A DNA stretch of 19,389 nt from JBHHXG01 sp046756985 (GTDB lineage: Bacteria; Pseudomonadota; Zetaproteobacteria; Mariprofundales; Mariprofundaceae). The notes below the pieces were generated by a model. That model did no database searches. It worked only from the letters and a program-made list of their open reading frames with translations, and was not told where the DNA came from. The DNA lies in the NCBI GenBank assembly GCA_046756985.1, contig JBHHXG010000030.1, positions 1-19,389 of the forward strand, in the 5' to 3' direction. This document shows positions 13,955 through 19,389 of this stretch, piece after piece. Position numbers and translations under genes: made by a program. Numbering within the stretch: position 1 is the stretch's first letter; every line of letters starts with the position of its first letter.

Positions 13955-14846
13955 GTTGCTGCAGATATTCGCCTAAGCCCTGCAACACCTTGTTGCATAG
14001 CAGCGGGTCATAAAACAGGCCGGTGCCCAGACCAATGGTATCCGATCCCGTGATCGCAAATTCAATGGCATCCTGTGCAGATGTGATGCCGCCCTGACCG
14101 AGGATCGGAATATTATGTTTAGCGGCGATAGCCCTTGTCTGGTGGATTTTCCACAATGCCACCGGTTTAATGGCAGGGCCTGAGAGTCCTCCGGAGATGT
14201 TGGCCAGTACGGGTTTTCGCGTCCCGGTATCCACTGCCATGCCAACCAGCGTATTAATCACCGACAGTCCGTCCGTACCGGCCTCGATGCACTTACGCGC
14301 CGTTTCGGCAACATCGGCATTGTTCGGCGACAGTTTTGTGAGCAGCGGCTTTTTCGTCGCCTTGCGCATGGCTGCAACCACTCTGGCGGCCATATCCGGA
14401 TTGTTGCCGAAATGAACGCCACCAGCTTTGACATTCGGACAGGAGATGTTGATCTCAATAGCGGTGACCGGTGAATCATCAAAGATGCGCGCCACTTCGG
14501 CGTATTCTTCTATCGTTGAGCCATTGGCATTGGCCCAGAACTGGGTTTCGTTGTGCGGTAGTTTCGGTAGCACTTCTTCGACGACAAAGCGTGCGCCGGG
14601 ATTCTGCAGGCCAATGGCATTGAGCATGCCAGCCGGAGTCTCATAAACACGGTGCGGGGCATTGCCCGCACGGGGCTCAAGCGTGGTCCCTTTGAGAATC
14701 ACAGCACCGACATCCTTGTTCGAATAGCCTTCGATGCGTGTATATTCATCGCCAAACCCGACACAGCCGGAAAGCAGGACAATTGGTGTCTGCAGTTTCA
14801 GGCCGGCAAAATTAACCGACAGATCAGGGGTACGGGCCATGGGCAA
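13902..14846 (-). CDS. pyrD: Dihydroorotate dehydrogenase, class 1B catalytic subunit
   Basis: The 314-residue FMN enzyme oxidises dihydroorotate to orotate in pyrimidine synthesis. It is class 1, not the membrane class 2 typical of gammaproteobacteria: the catalytic base is a cysteine (C136 in INISCPNVKAGG) rather than serine, and GFGDEYTRIEG, KGTTLEPRAGN and TPAGMLNAIGLQNPG are class 1B signatures. K171 in LLTKLSPN and the ILGQGGI and GTGLFYDP phosphate-binding strands are present. Class 1B enzymes normally pair with PyrK, an FAD/2Fe-2S subunit that passes electrons to NAD; no pyrK lies in the window. The start is TTG at 14846 because AGGAG at 14856-14860 is nine bases away; the ATG at 14840 would be 15 bases away. 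It follows uspA by 34 bases on the same strand. Confidence 0.92.
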   Translation of the reverse strand: MPMARTPDLSVNFAGLKLQTPIVLLSGCVGFGDEYTRIEGYSNKDVGAVILKGTTLEPRAGNAPHRVYETPAGMLNAIGLQNPGARFVVEEVLPKLPHNETQFWANANGSTIEEYAEVARIFDDSPVTAIEINISCPNVKAGGVHFGNNPDMAARVVAAMRKATKKPLLTKLSPNNADVAETARKCIEAGTDGLSVINTLVGMAVDTGTRKPVLANISGGLSGPAIKPVALWKIHQTRAIAAKHNIPILGQGGITSAQDAIEFAITGSDTIGLGTGLFYDPLLCNKVLQGLGEYLQQHGMDSYSELVGTIEIQN

Positions 14847-14855
14847 AGCATAGCG

Positions 14856-14860
14856 CTCCT
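14856..14860 (-). promoter_or_regulatory. Shine-Dalgarno for a TTG start of pyrD
   Basis: AGGAG on the minus strand is nine bases from TTG at 14846 and 15 from the in-frame ATG at 14840, so the TTG is favoured. Confidence 0.5.
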
Positions 14861-14863
14861 GTC

Positions 14864-14877
14864 GCTATCGCGATAGC
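14864..14877. repeat. 14-base perfect palindrome GCTATCGCGATAGC
   Basis: A perfect palindrome lies in the 34 bases between uspA and pyrD on the minus strand. It could be a hairpin in the joint transcript or a dimeric DNA-binding site. It has no T-run after it, so a terminator is unlikely. No second copy was noticed in the window. Confidence 0.45.
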
Positions 14878-14880
14878 CGA

Positions 14881-15345
14881 CTAGCTTTCTTCTTTTGTCT
14901 CCTGCTTGGTCACCAGCACCGGGCAGCGGGCGAAGCGCACGACATGCTCGGCTGTAGCGCCGATCAGTACATGCATCAGGCCGGTATTGCCATGGCTCCC
15001 GATCACAATCAGGTCGGCGGGCAGTTTGGCTGCAAAATCACAGATGGCATGTGCAGCCGTGTCAGCGCTTTCCTCGACATGGGCCGTGGTCTGGATTTCG
15101 GGCGGACTATTCTGGCAGATGGCATCCAGTTTCTGCTTTGCCGAATCCATCATCTCACGGGTAAAATCTTCCACTGGTGGCAGCATTGCTTCCGGTATGT
15201 CCGCATAATATGCCTGAGGGGCGACGATGTGCAGCAGATGCACCTCGGCCGCAAAATGGTCGGCCAGTTCGATAGCGGCGCGCACGGCGTCATTGCTGGG
15301 CTCGGAAAAATCGGTTGGCACAAGAATCCGGTGAACAGGGTGCAT
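14881..15345 (-). CDS. Universal stress protein, ATP-binding type
   Basis: A 154-residue UspA-family protein. It has the N-terminal RILVPTDFSEPSNDAVRAA strand and loop and the C-terminal DLIVIGSHGNTGLMHVLIGA, which matches the G-2X-G-9X-G nucleotide-binding signature of ATP-binding Usps (E. coli UspA lacks it). VVRFARCPVLV closes the fold. It is cytosolic and its exact stress is unknown. The ATG at 15345 has AAGGAG nearby; upstream in-frame codons encode a non-homologous leader and are rejected. It is the first gene of the minus-strand set continuing to pyrD, the nuclease and the peptidase, and diverges from the SYLF gene across an 80-base spacer. Confidence 0.9.
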   Translation of the reverse strand: MHPVHRILVPTDFSEPSNDAVRAAIELADHFAAEVHLLHIVAPQAYYADIPEAMLPPVEDFTREMMDSAKQKLDAICQNSPPEIQTTAHVEESADTAAHAICDFAAKLPADLIVIGSHGNTGLMHVLIGATAEHVVRFARCPVLVTKQETKEES

Positions 15346-15425
15346 GATTTGCTCCTTTTTTGTGTTTCTATCCAGTATATAGTCTATTTTAGTGCTAAAC
15401 TGGGGATACAGGGAAAAGGAGACGT
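15346..15425. promoter_or_regulatory. Divergent spacer between uspA and the SYLF gene
   Basis: This 80-base spacer must carry the starts of both transcripts. It holds TTTAG-TG-CTAAA at 15388-15399, a 5+5 inverted repeat, and an A/T-rich TATATAGT stretch around 15377-15384. AAGGAG for the SYLF gene lies at 15416-15421. I cannot assign -35/-10 pairs with confidence. Confidence 0.35.
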
Positions 15426-16121
15426 ATGATGTATATGCATATTCAAAAATTACTGGCCCTGACCGGGATGTTGTTACTGATGCCTGCATGGGCAGCAGCG
15501 GACAAGGCCGTTTCGGCACGGGACAAGCTGACTGATGCAACAGACGTGATCGAAGAGATCATGGCCAGTCCGGATAAGGGGATTCCACGCGACTTACTGA
15601 GAAAAGCGGCTGGCATTGCGATTTTTCCGAATGTGATCAAGGCCGGCTTTGTGTTTGGCGGCAAATACGGGCGCGGGGTGATAGTGCACCACAACAAATC
15701 CAGTAACCGCTGGTCTGCACCGGGCTTTTTCTCGATTGGCGCGGGCTCCGTCGGCTGGCAGATCGGAGCGCAGTCTACAGACCTGATCCTGCTGATTCGC
15801 AGCGAACGGGGTCTGAAGTCACTCATTAAGCATGAGTTCACGCTGGGGGGTGACGCTTCCGTTGCGGCAGGCCCGGTCGGGCGCAAGGCCGAGATGGGCG
15901 TGGATGTTGGTTTCAAGGCCGAAATCCTGTCCTATTCGCGCAGCAGGGGTCTGTTTGCCGGACTATCGCTTGAAGGCGCCAAGCTGAACGTGCTGGATGA
16001 CTATAACAGCGCTTATTACGGCAAGTCGCTTTCAGCCCGCGAGATTCTGTTTGAAGGCAAGGCCAGAGCGCCGAAATCGGGTGTGCGCCTGATCCAGACG
16101 CTTAAGAAGTATTCGAAGTAG
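15426..16121 (+). CDS. Exported SYLF-domain (Ysc84-like) lipid-binding protein
   Basis: A 231-residue protein. Residues 1-25 form a signal peptide ending AWAAA, and the mature protein is mostly a SYLF domain. Visible features are LRKAAGIAIFPNVIKAGFVFGGKYGRGVI, WSAPGFFSIGAGSVGWQIGAQSTDLILLI, then ASVAAGPVGRKAEMG and SYSRSRGLFAGLSLEGA, with the closing DDYNSAYYG. In eukaryotes SYLF domains bind phosphoinositides; bacterial members are periplasmic or envelope proteins of poorly known role. The ATG at 15426 is four bases after AAGGAG; the ATG at 15429 has seven bases of spacing and is also possible. It ends 22 bases before the convergent SDR gene. Confidence 0.88.
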   Translation: MMYMHIQKLLALTGMLLLMPAWAAADKAVSARDKLTDATDVIEEIMASPDKGIPRDLLRKAAGIAIFPNVIKAGFVFGGKYGRGVIVHHNKSSNRWSAPGFFSIGAGSVGWQIGAQSTDLILLIRSERGLKSLIKHEFTLGGDASVAAGPVGRKAEMGVDVGFKAEILSYSRSRGLFAGLSLEGAKLNVLDDYNSAYYGKSLSAREILFEGKARAPKSGVRLIQTLKKYSK

Positions 16122-16143
16122 CCCTAAGTCCGGCTAACAGGCG

Positions 16144-16881
16144 CTAGAGCGTTGCCTTTGAGGCAAGCAGATTGGCTGCCTGCAGCGTCTGACCGCAGAT
16201 GTCTCTGGTGGTAGCGGACAAGAGCTCCAGATACGCAGGGGCGATGTCCCCGGCAACCGGCACTGTTGCCGGGTTAAGGCCGGGATAAGCGCGTTCAAAC
16301 AGCGGCGTGCGCATGCGGCCCGGATTGATGGTATTAAAGCGGATATTCCGGTTGGGCTGTTCGATTTGCCACATCGCTGCGGCATAACCCAGTGCCCGCT
16401 TGGCCATGCCATAGCCGTGCCAGTTGGGTTGATCCTTTTCAATCATATCACAGGTCGTAAAAATAACCGATGCAGCCTCGGCACGCTTGAGCAGCGGGAG
16501 CATGGCCTGCGTTAACAGATTCGGTGACATCAGATGAATCTCCAGCATGCAGCGGAAGTCGGCTTCTTTGACATACTGCATCGGCGTGCAGCGGTCGAGT
16601 GAGCCGGCACAGTGGATTAGTCCATCCAGGTGCGGAATCTGGTCTTTCAGCGCCAGGAACAGCTTGCCGTAATCATCAAACTGCAATAGGTCAAAGGGGA
16701 TGCACAGGCAGCGGCCGCCTGCCTTTTCAATATGCTGCTGGGTGTTCGCCAGACCATCTTCATTGCGGGCAAGCGCGACCACATCAGCGCCTTCTGCCGC
16801 GACAGCGATACTGACAGCCCGGCCCAGCCCAGATGAGGCTCCGGTAACCATGATGATCTGCTTTTCAAAACGTCCAGCCAT
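16144..16881 (-). CDS. YciK-like short-chain dehydrogenase/reductase with Ser replaced by Cys
   Basis: A 245-residue classical SDR fold, close to E. coli YciK in layout (LDGLIHCAGSL, INPGRMRTPLF). The cofactor motif is TGASSGLG at 13-20; R39 and N40 after the second strand favour NADP(H). The catalytic Y157 and K161 are present in GYGMAK, and N in the LMSPNLLTQ helix region is plausible. The usual catalytic serine, 13 residues before the tyrosine, reads C144 in FTTCDMIEK (YciK has FTSSS here), and NAG reads CAG. It may therefore have altered activity. The substrate is unknown. AAGGAG precedes the ATG at 16881, and the gene diverges from ettA across 118 bases. Confidence 0.85.
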   Translation of the reverse strand: MAGRFEKQIIMVTGASSGLGRAVSIAVAAEGADVVALARNEDGLANTQQHIEKAGGRCLCIPFDLLQFDDYGKLFLALKDQIPHLDGLIHCAGSLDRCTPMQYVKEADFRCMLEIHLMSPNLLTQAMLPLLKRAEAASVIFTTCDMIEKDQPNWHGYGMAKRALGYAAAMWQIEQPNRNIRFNTINPGRMRTPLFERAYPGLNPATVPVAGDIAPAYLELLSATTRDICGQTLQAANLLASKATL

Positions 16882-16956
16882 GTATCACTCCTTAAATCAG
16901 GCCGAAACATAACATCCTGTCAGCGCTTCGGCGACGCATGGAGTTTTTGTTGCCGG

Positions 16957-16977
16957 ATCGGTATGCTGCGCACCGAT
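16957..16977. repeat. Hairpin ATCGGT-9-ACCGAT ahead of ettA
   Basis: A 6-base perfect stem with a nine-base loop ends ten bases before the Shine-Dalgarno of ettA. If transcribed it would sit in the 5' leader; it could instead be a protein site. Weak evidence. Confidence 0.3.
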
Positions 16978-16986
16978 ATTCGAATC

Positions 16987-16992
16987 GGAGGA
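16987..16992 (+). promoter_or_regulatory. Shine-Dalgarno for the TTG start of ettA
   Basis: GGAGGA lies seven bases before the TTG at 17000. No in-frame ATG or GTG lies closer, and starting later would remove the MADYQYIYTM segment, which is part of the usual EttA N-terminus. Confidence 0.65.
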
Positions 16993-16999
16993 ATCTCTT

Positions 17000-18676
17000 T
17001 TGGCTGATTATCAATACATCTACACCATGCAGGGTGTTGGCAAGACCGTGGCAGGCAAAAAAGAGATATTGAAGGATATTTATCTATCCTTTTTCCCGGG
17101 GGCGAAAATTGGCGTACTGGGGCTCAATGGTGCCGGCAAATCCACTTTGTTGCGCATCATGGCGGGTATTGATAACGATTATATCGGCGAAGCCAAGCCT
17201 GCGCCGGACATCAAGGTCGGTTATTTGTCGCAGGAGCCGGAGCTTGATCCGGCCAAGGATGTGCGTGGCAATGTCGAGGAGGGTGTTGCCGGGACCAAGA
17301 AGTTGCTGGACAAGTTTAATGAAATCTCCGCGAAATTTGCTGAACCAATGAGTGACGATGAGATGAACCGGCTCATTGAGGAGCAGGGCAAGCTGCAGGA
17401 TAAGATTGACGCAGCCGATGCCTGGGATCTGAAACGCAAGCTGGAGGTTGCCGCCGATGCGCTTCGACTGCCGGACTGGGATGCGGATGTCACAAAGCTC
17501 TCCGGCGGGGAACGCCGTCGTGTGGCCCTGTGCCGTCTGCTGCTGTCCAGTCCCGATATGCTGTTGCTTGATGAACCAACCAACCATCTCGATGCCGAGT
17601 CTGTGGCCTGGCTGGAACGCTTTCTGCATGATTATAAGGGCACGGTCGTAGCCGTGACGCATGACCGCTATTTCCTGGATAATGTCGCCGGCTGGATTCT
17701 TGAACTGGACCGCGGTCGTGGCATCCCGTACGAGGGAAATTATTCAGCCTGGCTGGAGCAGAAAGAAAAACGCCTGACAGTTGAGGAGAAACAGGAAAGC
17801 TCTCGCCAGAAGGCAATTCGGCATGAACTGGAGTGGGTGCGGGCAGGGGCAAAGGGCCGGCATGCCAAATCCAAGGCACGCCTGAAGGCCTTTGATGATC
17901 TGGCCAGCAAGGAAGTGCAGCAACGCAATGCCACCAAACAGATTTTTATTCCGAGCGGGGAACGTCTGGGAGATTTGGTGATTGAAGCGGAGAATGTCTG
18001 TAAGGGTTTTGGCAATACGGAACTGGTCGAAGGCATGAGTTTCAAGCTGCCCCGTGGCGGCATCGTCGGCATTATCGGCGCCAATGGTGCCGGCAAGACG
18101 ACGCTGTTCCGCATGCTGACGGGTCAGGAAACGGTGGATTCCGGTACGTTGAAGATTGGCGATACAGTGCAGCTTGCCTACGTGGACCAGTCCCGTGACG
18201 CCCTTGATCCGGAAAAAACCGTCTGGGAGGAAATTTCCGAAGGTCAGGACAACATTTATCTGGGCAAGATCGAGACAGCCAGTCGCGCCTATTGCGCCCG
18301 TTTCAATTTCAAGGGCGGCGACCAGCAGAAGAAAGTTGCAGCGCTATCGGGCGGTGAGCGCAATCGCGTGCATCTGGCCCGGATGCTCAAATCCGGCGGC
18401 AATGTGTTGCTGCTTGATGAGCCGACCAACGATCTTGATGTCGAAACCTTGCGAGCGCTGGAAGAGGCGCTGCTCGATTTTGCCGGTTGTGCGGTGATTA
18501 TCAGCCATGACCGCTGGTTTCTGGACCGCATTGCCACGCATATTCTTGCCTTTGAGGGCGAGGGCCGCGTTGAATGGTTCGAGGGGAATTTTGCCGATTA
18601 TGAGGCGGATAAGAAAAAACGTCTTGGTGAAGATGCATTGCAGCCGCATCGCATAAAATACAAAAAGCTGGTCTGA
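17000..18676 (+). CDS. ettA: Energy-dependent translational throttle EttA (ABC-F ATPase)
   Basis: The 558 residues compare with 555 in E. coli EttA. Two ABC domains lie in tandem without membrane segments. Domain 1 has Walker A GLNGAGKS at 41-48, the arm insertion at about 95-140, signature LSGGE at 167-171 and Walker B LLLDEP with E192. The linker of about 240-325 (charged, GRHAKSKARLKAFDDL) is the P-site tRNA interaction motif. Domain 2 has GANGAGKT at 360-367, LSGGE at 449-453 and LLDEP with E474. EttA binds the ribosomal E site and gates entry into elongation according to the ADP/ATP ratio. The start is TTG with GGAGGA seven bases away. It is monocistronic by layout, with a convergent gene after 138 bases. 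Confidence 0.96.
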   Translation: MADYQYIYTMQGVGKTVAGKKEILKDIYLSFFPGAKIGVLGLNGAGKSTLLRIMAGIDNDYIGEAKPAPDIKVGYLSQEPELDPAKDVRGNVEEGVAGTKKLLDKFNEISAKFAEPMSDDEMNRLIEEQGKLQDKIDAADAWDLKRKLEVAADALRLPDWDADVTKLSGGERRRVALCRLLLSSPDMLLLDEPTNHLDAESVAWLERFLHDYKGTVVAVTHDRYFLDNVAGWILELDRGRGIPYEGNYSAWLEQKEKRLTVEEKQESSRQKAIRHELEWVRAGAKGRHAKSKARLKAFDDLASKEVQQRNATKQIFIPSGERLGDLVIEAENVCKGFGNTELVEGMSFKLPRGGIVGIIGANGAGKTTLFRMLTGQETVDSGTLKIGDTVQLAYVDQSRDALDPEKTVWEEISEGQDNIYLGKIETASRAYCARFNFKGGDQQKKVAALSGGERNRVHLARMLKSGGNVLLLDEPTNDLDVETLRALEEALLDFAGCAVIISHDRWFLDRIATHILAFEGEGRVEWFEGNFADYEADKKKRLGEDALQPHRIKYKKLV

Positions 18677-18682
18677 TCCGGC

Positions 18683-18703
18683 TTCACCACAGAGGCACAG
18701 AGA
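18683..18703 (+). repeat. CCACAGAGGCACAGAG-type intergenic motif
   Basis: The stretch ACCACAGAGGCACAGAG lies seven to twenty-seven bases after the ettA stop. I recall the same CACAGAG-repeat string from intergenic regions of many bacterial genomes, where it recurs as tandem degenerate units. Only one partial unit pair is seen here, and a genome-wide count would be needed. Confidence 0.35.
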
Positions 18704-18722
18704 AAAAACAGGCGAATGGCCA

Positions 18723-18765
18723 GGAGCCGGTCTGTAGCTATTTTTTTTCAGCTATCACTGGCTCC
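18723..18765. repeat. Two-tier stem-loop with T8 in the loop, between ettA and the biotin gene
   Basis: GGAGCCGGT at 18723-18731 pairs with ACTGGCTCC at 18757-18765 (one G-T wobble). Inside, TAGCT at 18735-18739 pairs with AGCTA at 18750-18754. The ten-base loop contains a run of eight T. The T-run is in the loop rather than after the stem, so a standard intrinsic terminator is not formed on either strand, though it may act as a bidirectional 3' structure between convergent genes. Confidence 0.5.
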
Positions 18766-18791
18766 GTCACAGACGCCTTGAAGCAATAGGC

Positions 18792-18812
18792 AGTAAGGCA
18801 GGCAGCCTTACT
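18792..18812 (-). terminator. 8-base hairpin immediately after the biotin-subunit stop
   Basis: AGTAAGGC and GCCTTACT form a perfect 8-base stem with the five-base loop AGGCA, beginning two bases after the stop codon of the minus-strand gene. No T-run follows directly, so termination would be Rho-assisted or the hairpin may protect the 3' end. Confidence 0.4.
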
Positions 18813-18814
18813 CG

Positions 18815-19389
18815 TTAGCCGATCTCCATCAGGCATTCGTCCGGATTGACGTTGTCGCCTTCAGCCACATGGATGGCCTGAATTGTGCCGGAAACCGGTG
18901 CATGCACCGGATTTTCCATCTTCATAGCTTCAACGACAAGCACGGTGTCGCCGGCTTCCACGGCATCGCCTGCAGCAACATTGATGGCGACAATACGGCC
19001 AGGCATTGGCGTGGTGACGTCGCTGTCTTTGGTCGCCTTCGGACGCTTGGAGCCCTTGGACGCCTTTTTCACATCAATGCTGCCATCCTTGGTCGGCACA
19101 ACCTCGGTCAGCGTCTCGACCATGACCTCTTCGAGTACATCATCCACCTTCACATAGAAGGGGCGTACATCCTCGCTCTTGTGGCCTGAGCCCTCGATCC
19201 TGATGTGGTATTGTTCGCCGTGAATCGTGATATTGAATTCGGTTGGGGCCAATCCCGGCGTGGCGGGTTCGGCGGCTGGCGCTTGTGTTTCGGGGATATC
19301 CAGCGATTCGGGTTTGAACTCACCGGCCTCACGCTCCTCGAAAAACTCCAGCGCAATGGCCGGGAACATGGCATAGGACAACACGTCTT
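18815..19389 (-). CDS. Biotin-carrying C-terminus of an oxaloacetate decarboxylase/pyruvate carboxylase-type subunit (partial)
   Basis: The gene enters from the right edge, and only its last 191 or so codons are in the window. The left part, DVLSYAMFPAIALEFFEERE, matches the end of the carboxyltransferase domain of OadA/PycB-type proteins. A P/A/E-rich hinge follows, then a small beta domain (FNITIHGEQYHIRIEG) and a K/S-rich linker (KKASKGSKRPKATK). The C-terminal biotinyl domain (TPMPGRIVAINVAAGD) has the biotin lysine in VEAMKMENPV, 35 residues from the end as is usual. It could be the alpha subunit of oxaloacetate decarboxylase or subunit B of a two-subunit pyruvate carboxylase; telling them apart needs the upstream and neighbouring genes. 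The stop at 18815-18817 is followed directly by a hairpin. Confidence 0.88.
   Translation of the reverse strand, partial: DVLSYAMFPAIALEFFEEREAGEFKPESLDIPETQAPAAEPATPGLAPTEFNITIHGEQYHIRIEGSGHKSEDVRPFYVKVDDVLEEVMVETLTEVVPTKDGSIDVKKASKGSKRPKATKDSDVTTPMPGRIVAINVAAGDAVEAGDTVLVVEAMKMENPVHAPVSGTIQAIHVAEGDNVNPDECLMEIG

Noticed and set aside
14881..15540. Longer start at 15540 for the universal stress protein
   Set aside because: The extra 65 residues do not resemble Usp proteins and would cover the divergent spacer and the SYLF gene's ribosome site; AAGGAG supports the ATG at 15345.
18723..18765. Classical intrinsic terminator for ettA
   Set aside because: The T8 run lies in the loop rather than following the stem, so the standard architecture is missing.
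1..19389. CRISPR arrays, tRNA/rRNA genes, insertion sequences or phage genes
   Set aside because: No regularly spaced repeats, no cloverleaf-like sequence in the spacers, and no transposase, integrase or phage-like protein was recognised.

Overview
The window looks like ordinary chromosomal DNA of a free-living gammaproteobacterium, with moderate GC content (just above half by eye) and dense coding. The inference rests on gene types: an EttA-type ABC-F ATPase of near E. coli length, a YciK-like reductase, a SYLF-domain lipid-binding protein, an M48 peptidase lipoprotein, a DUF3683-GlcD-GlcF fusion and an OadA-type biotin carrier tail. Together they recall sulfur-oxidising or similar environmental Gammaproteobacteria, but no marker gene fixes the genus. 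There is no transposase, integrase, CRISPR array, rRNA or tRNA, and no gene-free stretch over 300 bases.

Region by region. (1) 1-3254: a stand-alone CBS-pair protein on the plus strand faces a minus-strand set of three: a MinD/FlhG-like ATPase, a degenerate J-domain/RodZ-type HTH protein, and a DUF99 protein. A small conserved protein of unknown function diverges from the ATPase. (2) 3263-4462: a class I aminotransferase (aspartate type) on the minus strand. (3) 4682-10217: a tight plus-strand run of four genes: a 1267-residue flavin/iron-sulfur oxidoreductase, a lytic transglycosylase-like lipoprotein, a small cupin and a RibD-C reductase. (4) 10317-11706: a membrane PAS-only protein, a truncated ArsC/YffB-family remnant, and an alpha/beta hydrolase that starts inside the remnant's reading frame. 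(5) 15345-11712, minus strand: universal stress protein, class 1B dihydroorotate dehydrogenase, secreted staphylococcal-type nuclease and M48 peptidase lipoprotein, the last three overlapping or nearly so. (6) 15426-19389: SYLF protein, YciK-like SDR, EttA, and the C-terminal end of a biotin-dependent (oxaloacetate decarboxylase alpha type) subunit cut by the window edge.

Functionally, most of the window is central metabolism and envelope housekeeping. The fused oxidoreductase probably oxidises a 2-hydroxyacid such as D-lactate or glycolate; the aminotransferase and the biotin subunit work around oxaloacetate and pyruvate. Several products are exported (lytic transglycosylase, M48 peptidase, nuclease, SYLF protein). 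The best candidate for an under-described system is the MinD-like ATPase with its J/HTH partner: it sits away from any flagellar or division gene, its J-domain has lost the HPD signature, and the DUF99 gene that follows has no ordinary start codon for its conserved N-terminus. Second is the clean truncation of the ArsC/YffB gene against the hydrolase. At least three genes use TTG start codons supported by Shine-Dalgarno spacing.
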